Part shown: one piece after another, positions 44,758-53,538 of the stretch
Layout: each line of letters opens with the position of its first letter
Numbering within the stretch: the first letter of the stretch is position 1
NCBI GenBank assembly: GCA_910575445.1
Contig: CAJTFW010000001.1
Location: 682,001-746,000 of the forward strand
DNA length: 64,000 nucleotides
Direction of reading: 5' to 3'
Origin: Lachnospiraceae bacterium
Lineage (GTDB): Bacteria > Bacillota > Clostridia > Lachnospirales > Lachnospiraceae
Notes under the pieces: generated by a model
Databases searched by the model: none
What the model saw: the letters and a program-made list of their open reading frames with translations, nothing else
Told to the model about the DNA's origin: nothing
Position numbers and translations under genes: made by a program

Positions 44758-45798
44758 ATGCAATTTAATCAAATTATAAAAATTGATAATAAAATTATCA
44801 GTAATTCTGAAAAAATATTTATTATTGCCGAAGCAGGAGTCAATCACAATGGTGATATGAATATTGCAAAAGAGATGATTGATATTGCTGTTGAAGCTGG
44901 TGTAGATGCAGTTAAGTTTCAGACATTTAAAGCAGAAGAACTTATTTTAAAAAATATAGAAAAAGCACCTTACCAAAAAGTAACAACAAATCATGAAGAG
45001 TCGCAGTATGATATGCTAAAGCGACTAGAATTAACAAAAGAGCAAACCATAGATTTAATGAATTATTGTAGACAGAAAAATATTATTTTTCTGTCTACAC
45101 CATTTGAAAAAACAAGTTTAGACGAATTGGATGAATTAGGTGTAAAAGCCTTTAAAATAGCAGCAACAGATATTACGAATATACAATTTTTAGAACAAGT
45201 AGCTAAAAAGAAAAAACCCATTATTCTTTCAGCAGGGATGTGCTATCTAGAAGAAGTAAGAAAGGCGTTAGAAGTCATATATCCTTTTAATCAAGAGGTA
45301 ATTCTTTTGCAATGTACTGCCAACTATCCAATACAAGATTCCGAAGTCAATCTAAATGTAATAAAAACTTTTAAGGAAGAGTTTCCTATTTTGGTAGGAT
45401 ATTCAGACCATTCGCAGGGTGTTGGAGCCTCTCCTTATGCAGTTGCAGTAGGTGCCAAGGTAATTGAAAAACATTTTACTTTAGATAAACATATGATAGG
45501 CCCAGACCATAGAGCTTCTATAACACCTGAGGAACTTAAACAATTAGTAAAAGATATTCGGAGAGTAGAAAAATATTTGGGAGATGGCATGAAAATGCCA
45601 ACTTGTTCTGAACAAATGACTAGAAAATCGTTGCAAAAGTGTCTAGTTGCAAAACAAATGATTCATCAAGGCGAGAAATTTACAGAAGAGAATATTGTGG
45701 CAAAAAGAACAAATGGTGTGGGAATCTCAGCATTGTATTATAAAGAAATGGTTGGAAGTATAGCTAAAAAAAATTACGAGGCAAACGAAATTTTGTAA
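44758..45798 (+). CDS. neuB: NeuB-family nonulosonic acid synthase
   Basis: 346 residues from ATG 44758 (GAGG seven bases before). TIM-barrel NeuB domain: FIIAEAGVNHNGDMNIAKEMI, VKFQTFKAEEL, FLSTPFEKTSLDEL, KIAATDI, LQCTANYP and GYSDHSQG, then the C-terminal SAF antifreeze-like domain (KCLVAKQMIHQGEKF, IVAKRTNGVGI). It condenses phosphoenolpyruvate with an N-acyl hexosamine to give sialic, legionaminic or pseudaminic acid. The neighbouring DegT, NeuD-like and NeuA-like genes support a legionaminic-type product. The two usual precursor enzymes, 4,6-dehydratase and hydrolysing 2-epimerase, are not in the window. Confidence 0.92.
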   Translation: MQFNQIIKIDNKIISNSEKIFIIAEAGVNHNGDMNIAKEMIDIAVEAGVDAVKFQTFKAEELILKNIEKAPYQKVTTNHEESQYDMLKRLELTKEQTIDLMNYCRQKNIIFLSTPFEKTSLDELDELGVKAFKIAATDITNIQFLEQVAKKKKPIILSAGMCYLEEVRKALEVIYPFNQEVILLQCTANYPIQDSEVNLNVIKTFKEEFPILVGYSDHSQGVGASPYAVAVGAKVIEKHFTLDKHMIGPDHRASITPEELKQLVKDIRRVEKYLGDGMKMPTCSEQMTRKSLQKCLVAKQMIHQGEKFTEENIVAKRTNGVGISALYYKEMVGSIAKKNYEANEIL

Positions 45799-45844
45799 TA
45801 AAATCAGAAAAATATAGATACAAAATTTATATGAGAGGCAAAAG

Positions 45845-46726
45845 ATGATTTATGTTTCCTCCGCATGTGTAAAGCAAAATAAAATTTCTACGATTATAAA
45901 ACAATTAGTAGAACATGGAATTAAAAATATAGAACTATCAGGTGGAACAGACTATTATAGTGAACTTATAAATGATTTAAAAGAATTAAAAAATATATAT
46001 CATTTAAATTACGTTTGTCATGCCTATTTTCCACCTCCGAAAGTTCCATTTGTAGTAAATCTTGCTTCTTGCAATGATAAAATTTATCAACAATCTATTA
46101 AACATTATGTTCAATGTATTGAGATGATGAAATATCTTCAAATAAATGTTTTGTCTATTCATGCAGGCTTTTTAGTTGAAATTCATACAGATGAGATTGG
46201 GAAAAAATTAAGCTGTTACACCATATATGATGAAAAAAAAGCTTATGAAAGATTTTGTATGGCATATGAATATATTGCTAAATTATGTGCAAAAAATAAT
46301 ATAAATTTATACTTAGAAAATAATGTATTAAGTGCAGAAAATTATCAAGCATTTCAAAACCAAAATTATATGATGATGACAGACTTTACATCTATTTTGG
46401 AAATGAAAAAACAATTAGCATTTAATCTATTATTGGATTTAGGCCATTTACATGTTTCTTGTAAAACATTGAGATTAGATTATTCCAAAGAATGTCAAAA
46501 ACTGAAAGAATATGTGAGATGGATTCATATAAGTGAAAATAATGGGATATTAGATGAACATAAGCCATTAGTAGAAAATAGTAAGATTTTAAAAGAATTT
46601 TATAAATTATATTATCCTTCTACCCATATAACACTTGAAATATCGGGTAATGCAGAAGATATTTTATCTAGTATTCAACTACTAAAAGTAGTTGATTTTA
46701 AGGAGCAAAATCATGATAACGAATAA
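45845..46726 (+). CDS. Sugar phosphate isomerase/epimerase-like TIM-barrel protein
   Basis: 293 residues. Xylose-isomerase-like TIM barrel: IKNIELSGGTDYYSEL, LNYVCHAYFPPP, INVLSIHAGFLVE, INLYLENNV, LLLDLGHLHVSC and VRWIHISENNGILDEH. His, Glu and Asp residues at strand ends probably bind a divalent metal. In nonulosonic-acid loci such proteins may isomerise the precursor or remodel the sugar; the exact reaction is unknown. GAGAGG precedes the ATG, and the gene overlaps the next by 14 bases. Confidence 0.75.
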   Translation: MIYVSSACVKQNKISTIIKQLVEHGIKNIELSGGTDYYSELINDLKELKNIYHLNYVCHAYFPPPKVPFVVNLASCNDKIYQQSIKHYVQCIEMMKYLQINVLSIHAGFLVEIHTDEIGKKLSCYTIYDEKKAYERFCMAYEYIAKLCAKNNINLYLENNVLSAENYQAFQNQNYMMMTDFTSILEMKKQLAFNLLLDLGHLHVSCKTLRLDYSKECQKLKEYVRWIHISENNGILDEHKPLVENSKILKEFYKLYYPSTHITLEISGNAEDILSSIQLLKVVDFKEQNHDNE

Positions 46727-48131
46727 GTTAGTATGTAATCAAGAAGTGAAAATAAAAGATGTTATGATGTGTATTAATGAAAATACAAAAGGGATTGCAT
46801 TTATTATTGATGATGAGCAAAAGCTTATTGGTGTCATGACAGATGGAGATATAAGAAGATTATTGATAAATGGATATGGATTAAATGACACAATAAAAAA
46901 ACATATTCAAAGGAATTTTATCTATGCTTTTTTAAATGAAGAGCCAGAAAAGATAATAGACAAATTTCATGATGGTATTAAGATAATTCCAATTGTAAAT
47001 GAGAATATGCAGTTGGTAGATTATGCAGAATATAATAAGAATGTACATATTGCATTGGCTCATCCCCAATTAGATGGAAATGAATATAAATATCTTATGG
47101 ATGCATTTTTATCTACTTGGATATCCAGTACAGGAAAATATGTAACACAATTTGAAGAAAATTTTTCAAAATACTGTGGAATTACCTATGGAGTGGCAAC
47201 TTCTAATGGAACAACTGCTTTGCATTTAGCATTAGCAGCATTAGGAATTGGAAAGGGCGATGAAGTAATTGTACCAGATTTGACATTTGCTGCGACAATT
47301 AATGCAGTTCTTTATACAGGTGCGACACCAGTAATTGTAGATATTGAAGAAGACAGTTGGTGTATTAGTCCAGATGAAATTATAAGGGCAATTACACCAA
47401 ATACAAAAGCAATTATACCAGTACATCTATATGGTCAGCCTTGTGATATGGAACAGATTTGCAAGATTGCAAAGGAGTATCAGTTATATATTGTAGAAGA
47501 TTGTGCAGAAGCACATGGCGCAGAATGGAAAAATAAAAAGGTTGGTTCCTTTGGCATTATTTCTTGTTTTTCATTTTTTGGAAATAAAGTGATTACAACT
47601 GGTGAAGGTGGAATGTGCGTTACAGATGACAAAAATCTGTATGAAAAAATGCGCATACTAAGAGACCATGGAATGAGTAAAGAGAGAAAATATTACCATG
47701 AAATGATAGGGTTTAATTATAGAATGACCAACTTGCAGGCAGCGATTGGCGTGGCACAAGTAGAAAGAATTGACCAAGTATTGGCATGGAGAACAGAGCT
47801 TGAAAAGCAATATAGAGAGTGTATTTCTGATTCTGATAAGATAACAATACAGAGAAATGATTTGGCAAATAGAAAAAAAATTGCGTGGTTGGTTTCTATA
47901 TTAGTAGATGAAGATAAAAGAGATGCTGTTTTAACTGAATTGAAAAATCAAGGAGTCGATGTAAGAGCATTTTTTGTGCCGTTAAGCGAAATGGATATTT
48001 ATAAAGACTATGCAAGGGAGTGTAGTAGAAGTAAACAGATATCTAAGATGGGACTAAATTTACCAACGACGTATGAGATGGATAAAGAAAAGATAAAAAA
48101 TATAATTTCATTAATAAATTCAGTTTTATAA
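46713..48131 (+). CDS. CBS-domain/DegT aminotransferase fusion
   Basis: 472 residues from ATG 46713 (AAGGAG seven bases before). Residues about 1-120 are a pair of CBS motifs (GIAFIIDDEQKLIGVMTDGDIRRLL, then IKIIPIVNENMQLVDY). Residues about 125-470 are a DegT/DnrJ/EryC1 PLP aminotransferase with TSNGTTALHLALAALGIGKGDEVIVP, VEDCAEAHGA and the Schiff-base lysine in FFGNKVITTGEGGM. It would aminate a keto-sugar nucleotide, as LegC or PseC does. CBS modules usually bind adenine nucleotides, so activity may be gated by nucleotide or precursor level. In related loci the CBS pair is fused to a nucleotidyltransferase (PtmE), so this pairing is notable. Confidence 0.88.
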   Translation: MITNKLVCNQEVKIKDVMMCINENTKGIAFIIDDEQKLIGVMTDGDIRRLLINGYGLNDTIKKHIQRNFIYAFLNEEPEKIIDKFHDGIKIIPIVNENMQLVDYAEYNKNVHIALAHPQLDGNEYKYLMDAFLSTWISSTGKYVTQFEENFSKYCGITYGVATSNGTTALHLALAALGIGKGDEVIVPDLTFAATINAVLYTGATPVIVDIEEDSWCISPDEIIRAITPNTKAIIPVHLYGQPCDMEQICKIAKEYQLYIVEDCAEAHGAEWKNKKVGSFGIISCFSFFGNKVITTGEGGMCVTDDKNLYEKMRILRDHGMSKERKYYHEMIGFNYRMTNLQAAIGVAQVERIDQVLAWRTELEKQYRECISDSDKITIQRNDLANRKKIAWLVSILVDEDKRDAVLTELKNQGVDVRAFFVPLSEMDIYKDYARECSRSKQISKMGLNLPTTYEMDKEKIKNIISLINSVL

Positions 48132-48134
48132 TGG

Positions 48135-48761
48135 GTGAAAAATATAGTGAGAACAATTATTTTTGGTTGTGGTGGTCATGCAAGAAGTGTTGCAAACATT
48201 TTATATGAAAATAATAAAGATATAGAGATACTTTTTGTAGATGATAATGCTCAAAAAGATGAAAAAATATTGGGCTATCAAGTAAAAAGTAGATATGATT
48301 TAAGAAATGATGACAATTATATCGTTGCTATTGGTGATAATGTTAAAAGACAAAAAATATTTGATTATTTATTTGAACAAAGAACAGGAAATTGTATTTC
48401 AGTAATATCAAAAAGCTCTAATATTGGGATAGATTCAAAGATAGGAAAAGGGACTTTTATTGCAGCTAATACTTATCTTGGGCCACAAGCAAAAATTAAA
48501 AATAACTCTATCATTAATACAGGAAGCATAGTTGAGCATGAAGTGATAATAGGAAATCATACACATATAGCACCTCATACAACTATATGTGGACGTTCAG
48601 CTATTGGTAATTATGTAATGTGTGGTGCTGGAAGTACAATTATTGATAAAGTAAAGATTTGTGATTATGTAGTAATAGGTGCAGGTGCAGTTGTAACAGA
48701 TGATATTACAAAACCAGGAATATATGTTGGAATTCCAGCAAGAAAGATAAAAGAAGTGTAG
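48135..48761 (+). CDS. NeuD/PglD-type sugar O- or N-acetyltransferase
   Basis: 208 residues from a weak GTG start. N-terminal Rossmann-like part (TIIFGCGGHARSVANIL) and C-terminal left-handed beta-helix (hexapeptide repeats such as SKIGKGTFIAANTYLGPQAKI and NHTHIAPHTTICGRSAIG). The His of NTGSIVEHEV fits the catalytic base of the PglD/NeuD family. It probably acetylates an amino group of the nonulosonic acid precursor or an OH of the product. The gene is three bases after the aminotransferase stop, so it is co-translated. Confidence 0.85.
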   Translation: MKNIVRTIIFGCGGHARSVANILYENNKDIEILFVDDNAQKDEKILGYQVKSRYDLRNDDNYIVAIGDNVKRQKIFDYLFEQRTGNCISVISKSSNIGIDSKIGKGTFIAANTYLGPQAKIKNNSIINTGSIVEHEVIIGNHTHIAPHTTICGRSAIGNYVMCGAGSTIIDKVKICDYVVIGAGAVVTDDITKPGIYVGIPARKIKEV

Positions 48762-48769
48762 GAAGTTAT

Positions 48770-49750
48770 ATGAAAGAGTGTAGGATGAATATTTGTGTTG
48801 TGGGTTTAGGCTCCATGGGGAAACGAAGAATCAGGTTATTAAAAAAAATTGTTTCCAATACAATTATCATTGGTGTAGATAGTAATTATAATAGAGCTAA
48901 AACTGTTGCAAAAGAATATGGAATTGAATGCTATCAATCTTTAACAGATATTAAAAATAAATTAGATTGTGCATTTGTATGTACACCACCACAATTTCAT
49001 GCAGAGATTATAAAAGAATGTCTTAAAAGAGAATTGCATGTTTTTTCAGAGATTAATTTACTTTCTGATTTATATGAAGAAAATATTCGATTGGCAAAAG
49101 AAAAAAAGAAAGTATTATTTTTATCATCCACTCCATTGTATAAAGAGGAAATGCAATTTATTGATAAAAAAGTAAAAGAAAATGGAAAACCGTGTGTATA
49201 TCAATATCATGTTGGACAGTATCTACCAGACTGGCATCCTTGGGATAAACTAGAAGATTTTTTTGTTAGTAATAAAAAAACTAATGGATGTAGAGAGTTT
49301 TTGGCGATTGAACTACCTTGGATACAAAATACATTTGGAAAAATCACAAAAGTTCATTCTATAAAGAAAAAGCTTACTTCATTAGCATTGGAGTTTCCAG
49401 ATACCTATTTAATACAGATAGAACATGAAAGTGGAACAATAGGTCAATTGTTAATAGATGTAGTTAGTAGAGAGGCAGTAAGAATATTAGAGGTTTTAAA
49501 TGAAGATTTGTATATTAAATGGAATGGAACACCTAATTCAATTTATGAAAAAGATTTGATATTAGGTGAATGGAAGCAAGTGAAAGCAGGAAATTATGTT
49601 CACGAACAAGGATATGCGGAAGTGATAAATGAATACGCATATGAAAGAGAAATAGAAGAATTTTTTGAAGTGCTTAAAGGAAAACAAACAATATATGATT
49701 TTGAAAAAGATATTAGGACATTAGAGATAATTGATGAGATTGAAAAATAA
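48770..49750 (+). CDS. Gfo/Idh/MocA-family oxidoreductase, copy 1
   Basis: 326 residues. NAD(P)-binding start MNICVVGLGSMGKRRIRLL, then the typical VCTPPQFHAEII and EINLLSD. Its centre has YHVGQYLPDWHPWDKLEDFFVSNKKTNG, almost the same as in the second copy at 52.5 kb, so the two are paralogues. It probably oxidises or reduces a sugar nucleotide in nonulosonic acid modification. The usual catalytic EKP-type lysine is not obvious (SEINLL replaces it), so the chemistry may be altered. AGGAAG precedes the start. Confidence 0.82.
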   Translation: MKECRMNICVVGLGSMGKRRIRLLKKIVSNTIIIGVDSNYNRAKTVAKEYGIECYQSLTDIKNKLDCAFVCTPPQFHAEIIKECLKRELHVFSEINLLSDLYEENIRLAKEKKKVLFLSSTPLYKEEMQFIDKKVKENGKPCVYQYHVGQYLPDWHPWDKLEDFFVSNKKTNGCREFLAIELPWIQNTFGKITKVHSIKKKLTSLALEFPDTYLIQIEHESGTIGQLLIDVVSREAVRILEVLNEDLYIKWNGTPNSIYEKDLILGEWKQVKAGNYVHEQGYAEVINEYAYEREIEEFFEVLKGKQTIYDFEKDIRTLEIIDEIEK

Positions 49751-49765
49751 GGAGAAGTGGTTGGA

Positions 49766-50482
49766 ATGTCAGATATTAATGAATATCATAAAAATCAATA
49801 TAAAAAAATATATAGAAGTACAGAAAAGTTTGTAGAATGGCTTGAAAAACTTGGTTATTTAAAATCTGATGTTTCACAACATATTTGTGATATGGCATGT
49901 GGAGGAGGTGCCAATATTTTATATTTAAGTAAGCACTTTCCTAAAGCTTCATTTACTGGAATTGATTTTTCACAGGAACTAATTGATTATGGAAATGAAA
50001 GACTAAAAGAAAAAAATAATTGTAAATTGTATCAGGGAGATTGGTTTGCATTAGAACCAAAGTGGAAAGAGAAGTTTGATGGCATTGTCAGCTTTCAGAC
50101 TTTATCATGGTTGCCAGAATATAAAGTGCCACTAAAACAACTATCAAATTTGAATCCTAATTGGATTGCTTTATCTTCTTTATTTTATGAAGGAGATATC
50201 GAATATACAATCAAACTCAAAAATTATTATAGGCCTTCAAATAATAGTGAATTTGGTGAAATGTATTATAATATTTATTCTTTAATTCGGGTTCGAAAGT
50301 ATTTTGAACAATTAGGATATAATAAATTTGAATATATGCCATTTGAGATAGATATAGATTTGCCACAGACGGATAATATGGATATTGGAACCTATACAGT
50401 AAAATTAGAAAATAAAAAAAGAATACAGATTTCTGCTGCACTTATGATGCCATGGTATTTTATTGTTGCATCAAAAGATTGA
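49766..50482 (+). CDS. Class I SAM-dependent methyltransferase
   Basis: 238 residues from ATG 49766, after AAGGAGAAG. Motif I is ICDMACGGGANILYLSKHF, followed by TGIDFSQELIDYGNERL, QGDWFALEP and FDGIVSFQTLSWLPEY. It is a small soluble enzyme that transfers methyl from S-adenosylmethionine to N, O or C. In a nonulosonic acid locus it may methylate an acyl-amino substituent, such as the N-methyl-glutamyl group known from Clostridium botulinum flagellin legionaminic acid; that is inference. Confidence 0.85.
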   Translation: MSDINEYHKNQYKKIYRSTEKFVEWLEKLGYLKSDVSQHICDMACGGGANILYLSKHFPKASFTGIDFSQELIDYGNERLKEKNNCKLYQGDWFALEPKWKEKFDGIVSFQTLSWLPEYKVPLKQLSNLNPNWIALSSLFYEGDIEYTIKLKNYYRPSNNSEFGEMYYNIYSLIRVRKYFEQLGYNKFEYMPFEIDIDLPQTDNMDIGTYTVKLENKKRIQISAALMMPWYFIVASKD

Positions 50483-50495
50483 ATAAGGAGAGAAC

Positions 50496-51797
50496 ATGAA
50501 TAAAAATAGTGAATATGGAAAAAAGGCACATAGATTCATTCCAGCAGGTGCCCATACATACAGTAGAACAGATGAAGTATTTCCTGAAAATGCCCCCAAA
50601 GTAATAGAAAAAAGTAAAGGTGTCTATACCTGGGATGTTGATGGAAATCAATATATTGACTATGGGATGGCCTGTAGGTCTGTAACTGTTGGGTATAATT
50701 ATGAAAGGATATCTAACGCAGCAATTAGGCAGATACAGAATGGAAATACGGCAACCAAAGCCTCTAAAATAGAAGTGGAAGCGGCTGAAGCAATGTGCAA
50801 TTTATTTCCTTGGGTAGACATGGTGAAGTTTGCGAAAAATGGTTCTACAGTTACATCTGCTGCAGTGAAGTTGGCAAGAGCTTATACAGGAAAAAAATAT
50901 ATTGCACGCTGTAGAGAACATGCTTTTTTTTCTTATGATGATTGGTTTATAGGAAGCACAGTTATGAATGCTGGCATTCCACAAGAGATTAAAGATTTAA
51001 CATTGCAATTTAGCTTTAATGATATAAATTCAGTAAAAACACTTTTTGAACAATATAAAGGTGAGATTGCCGCACTCATTATGGAACCTTGTGATACGGA
51101 AGAACCTATTCATAATTTTCTTCAAGAAGTTCAAAAATTATGTACAGAATATGGAGTGGTATATATTCTGGATGAGATGATTACAGGATTTCGATGGGAT
51201 TTACAAGGGGCATGCAAGTATTATAATGTGGAACCTGATTTAGTCACTTTTGGAAAAGGTATGGCAAATGGCTTTTCTGTAGCAGCATTAGGTGGTAAAC
51301 GTGAAATCATGGATTTAGGAGGTTTGACCCCTGGAAAGGAAAGAGTATTTTTAATCTCTACTACACATGGAGCTGAAATGAGCAGCCTTGGGGCCCTTGT
51401 AGAGACCATAAATGTATATAAAGAGTTAAATGTAACAGCGCACATATGGGATATGGGAAAAAGACTTGTAAATGGATTAAATACGATAGCTAAAGAATAC
51501 AGCTTACAGGATTATTTTTATATAGAAGGAGCAGCATGTTCTCCTAATCTAGTGATATGTGGCAAAGACAAAAAGGCATCTTTTGAATATCGCACAGTGT
51601 TTTTACAGGAAATGATAAAAGAAGGAATTTTAATGCCATATATTGCAATTGCATATGAACACACAGAAAAAGAAATTGATAGAACATTAGAAGTTGCTAG
51701 AAAAGCGATGAAAGTGTATGACGATGCACTTAATGGTGATGTGAATCAGTTTATTGAAGGAAATATTATTAAGCCAGTTTTTAGAAAATATAATTAA
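50496..51797 (+). CDS. Class III aminotransferase, glutamate-1-semialdehyde-aminomutase-like
   Basis: 433 residues. PLP fold type I with the GSA-aminomutase layout: RFIPAGAHTYSRTDEVFPENAPKVIEKSKG, YIDYGMACRSVTVGY, VKFAKNGSTVTSAAVKLARAYTGK, YILDEMITGFRW and the lysine in VTFGKGMANGFSVAALGG. True HemL shares this fold, but the divergent sequence and setting in a glycan operon suggest a specialised transaminase, perhaps acting on a sugar or building an amino-acid-derived acyl group. AAGGAG precedes the start. The gene lies 13 bases after the methyltransferase. Confidence 0.85.
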   Translation: MNKNSEYGKKAHRFIPAGAHTYSRTDEVFPENAPKVIEKSKGVYTWDVDGNQYIDYGMACRSVTVGYNYERISNAAIRQIQNGNTATKASKIEVEAAEAMCNLFPWVDMVKFAKNGSTVTSAAVKLARAYTGKKYIARCREHAFFSYDDWFIGSTVMNAGIPQEIKDLTLQFSFNDINSVKTLFEQYKGEIAALIMEPCDTEEPIHNFLQEVQKLCTEYGVVYILDEMITGFRWDLQGACKYYNVEPDLVTFGKGMANGFSVAALGGKREIMDLGGLTPGKERVFLISTTHGAEMSSLGALVETINVYKELNVTAHIWDMGKRLVNGLNTIAKEYSLQDYFYIEGAACSPNLVICGKDKKASFEYRTVFLQEMIKEGILMPYIAIAYEHTEKEIDRTLEVARKAMKVYDDALNGDVNQFIEGNIIKPVFRKYN

Positions 51798-51809
51798 GTA
51801 GGTATAGAA

Positions 51810-52526
51810 ATGTATAAAAGATATACTGTTTTAGCAATTATTACAGCAAGAGGTGGTTCAAAAGGATTACCAGGGAAGAACATATTAAATTTAAATGGGA
51901 AGCCATTAATCGCCTGGACGATTGAACAAGTGAAACAAAGTGCTCTGATTGATAGATTAGTAATTTCCACTGACAGTAAAGAAATAGCATTAATAAGTGA
52001 GAAATATGGAGCCTCTGTACCAGAACTTAGACCCAATTATCTGGCCACAGACGAAGCATCTTCTATGGATGTACTTGAATATACGATTCAGAAAGTAGAA
52101 AGTGAAAAACAGATATATGATTATATAATGCTACTAGAGCCAACCTCTCCATTGAGGAAAAAGGGGGATTTAGATAATATAATTAAATTAGCAGTTGATA
52201 ATCAAGAAAAAGATGGAGTAATTTCGGTTGGAAGTATTCAGTTAGAACATCCAATGATTGCAAAAAAAATTTCAGCAGATGGAACAATTATGCCATATGT
52301 AGAGGATACTCCAGTTGTTTACCAAAGGCAGCAACATAATGAGGCACTTTTTCCATATGGGGTCGGATATTTGATTAAAACATCTGTCTTTAAGATGACA
52401 CATACTATTTATACTCCTCAAATGATTCCTTATTATATTGAACGATGGCAAAATTATGAAATTGATGATATTTATGATTTTAAGTGTGTGGAAACTATTA
52501 TGCAGATGGAGAAAGAGAAAATATGA
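51810..52526 (+). CDS. neuA: Acylneuraminate cytidylyltransferase (NeuA/PseF/LegF-type)
   Basis: 238 residues. CTP-binding start LAIITARGGSKGLPGKNI, then PLIAWTIEQ, VISTDSKEIALISEKYGA, MLLEPTSPLR and EIDDIYDFK. These are the standard landmarks of CMP-sialate/legionaminate/pseudaminate synthetases. It activates the nonulosonic acid as the CMP-sugar for glycosyl transfer. The acid type cannot be fixed by eye. Its stop overlaps the start of the next dehydrogenase gene by four bases. Confidence 0.9.
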   Translation: MYKRYTVLAIITARGGSKGLPGKNILNLNGKPLIAWTIEQVKQSALIDRLVISTDSKEIALISEKYGASVPELRPNYLATDEASSMDVLEYTIQKVESEKQIYDYIMLLEPTSPLRKKGDLDNIIKLAVDNQEKDGVISVGSIQLEHPMIAKKISADGTIMPYVEDTPVVYQRQQHNEALFPYGVGYLIKTSVFKMTHTIYTPQMIPYYIERWQNYEIDDIYDFKCVETIMQMEKEKI

Positions 52527-53512
52527 AGAAGTTTTTAATAATTGGACTTGGCTCTATGGGAAAACGGCGTGTAAGGTGTCTAAAAGTATTAGGAATTAGC
52601 CAAGATAATATATATGGAATGGATAAAAGAGCAGATAGATGTAGAGAAGCTAAAGAAAAGTATGGGATACATATTATAAAAGATGAAAACGAAATAGATT
52701 TTTCAGAAATAAAAGCTGTAATTGTTTCCTTGCCACCAGATAAACACTATGAAGGAGTAAAAATTGCATTTAAGCATAAAAAACCTGTTTTCGTTGAAGC
52801 AAGTGTTGTTATGGAAGATGTTAAGAAGATTAAAGAGAATAATATAGATAAGGTATTTGTTGCACCTTCTTGCACATTTATATTCCATCCTGTGATAAAA
52901 AAGATAAAAGAAATAGTAGCAGGAGAAAGATATGGTAAAGTTTGCAATTTTTCATATCATAGTGGACAGTATTTACCAGATTGGCATCCATGGGAAGACG
53001 TAAATGATTTTTATGTTAGTAACAGAGCAACAGGAGGAGCAAGGGAAATTGTACCTTATGAATTAACTTGGATTGTAGATGTTATGGGATATCCAAAGGA
53101 AGTAAAAGGATATTTTAGAAAAACAACAGATATTGGATGCGATATTGAAGACAGTTATGTATGTTCTTTAGATTATGGAAATATGTTAGGGAGCTTATTG
53201 GTTGATGTTGTTGGGCGAAATGCACTTAGAAATCTGGTGATTAATTTTGAAACAGCACAACTACAATGGCGTGGTGATAGAGAACAACTTGAAATTTATG
53301 AGACTGAAAAGAAAAAATGGAAGGTTGTTGAAATACAAGAAATGATACATGAAGAAGGATATAACAAAATTATCAATGAAAATATGTATATAGATGAGAT
53401 AGATGCTTTTTTGAAAGGGATAGAGGATAGTAGATTGTATCCAAATACGTTAGAAAAGGATATAGAAGTTTTAGAAATTTTGGAGATGATTGAGAATTCT
53501 GATAAAGATTAA
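52523..53512 (+). CDS. Gfo/Idh/MocA-family oxidoreductase, copy 2
   Basis: 329 residues from ATG 52523 (ATGA overlap with the cytidylyltransferase). N-terminal FLIIGLGSMGKRRVRCLKVLG, then VIVSLPPDKHYEGVKIAFKHKKPVFVEA. The central YHSGQYLPDWHPWEDVNDFYVSN is shared with copy 1 at 48770. The pair could act in sequence, as Gfo/Idh oxidoreductases do when they oxidise and re-reduce a sugar. Exact substrate unknown. Confidence 0.82.
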   Translation: MKKFLIIGLGSMGKRRVRCLKVLGISQDNIYGMDKRADRCREAKEKYGIHIIKDENEIDFSEIKAVIVSLPPDKHYEGVKIAFKHKKPVFVEASVVMEDVKKIKENNIDKVFVAPSCTFIFHPVIKKIKEIVAGERYGKVCNFSYHSGQYLPDWHPWEDVNDFYVSNRATGGAREIVPYELTWIVDVMGYPKEVKGYFRKTTDIGCDIEDSYVCSLDYGNMLGSLLVDVVGRNALRNLVINFETAQLQWRGDREQLEIYETEKKKWKVVEIQEMIHEEGYNKIINENMYIDEIDAFLKGIEDSRLYPNTLEKDIEVLEILEMIENSDKD

Positions 53513-53538
53513 AAGAGTGAAATTTGTGGAGGAAAAAG

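Noticed and set aside
50496-51797. Housekeeping HemL (glutamate-1-semialdehyde aminomutase) for haem synthesis
   Set aside because: No other hem genes nearby, and its place between nonulosonic acid genes points to a glycan role.
52429-52440. ATTCCTTATT in the cytidylyltransferase gene as a possible guide target
   Set aside because: Inside coding sequence, short, and the seed bases differ; expected by chance in AT-rich DNA.
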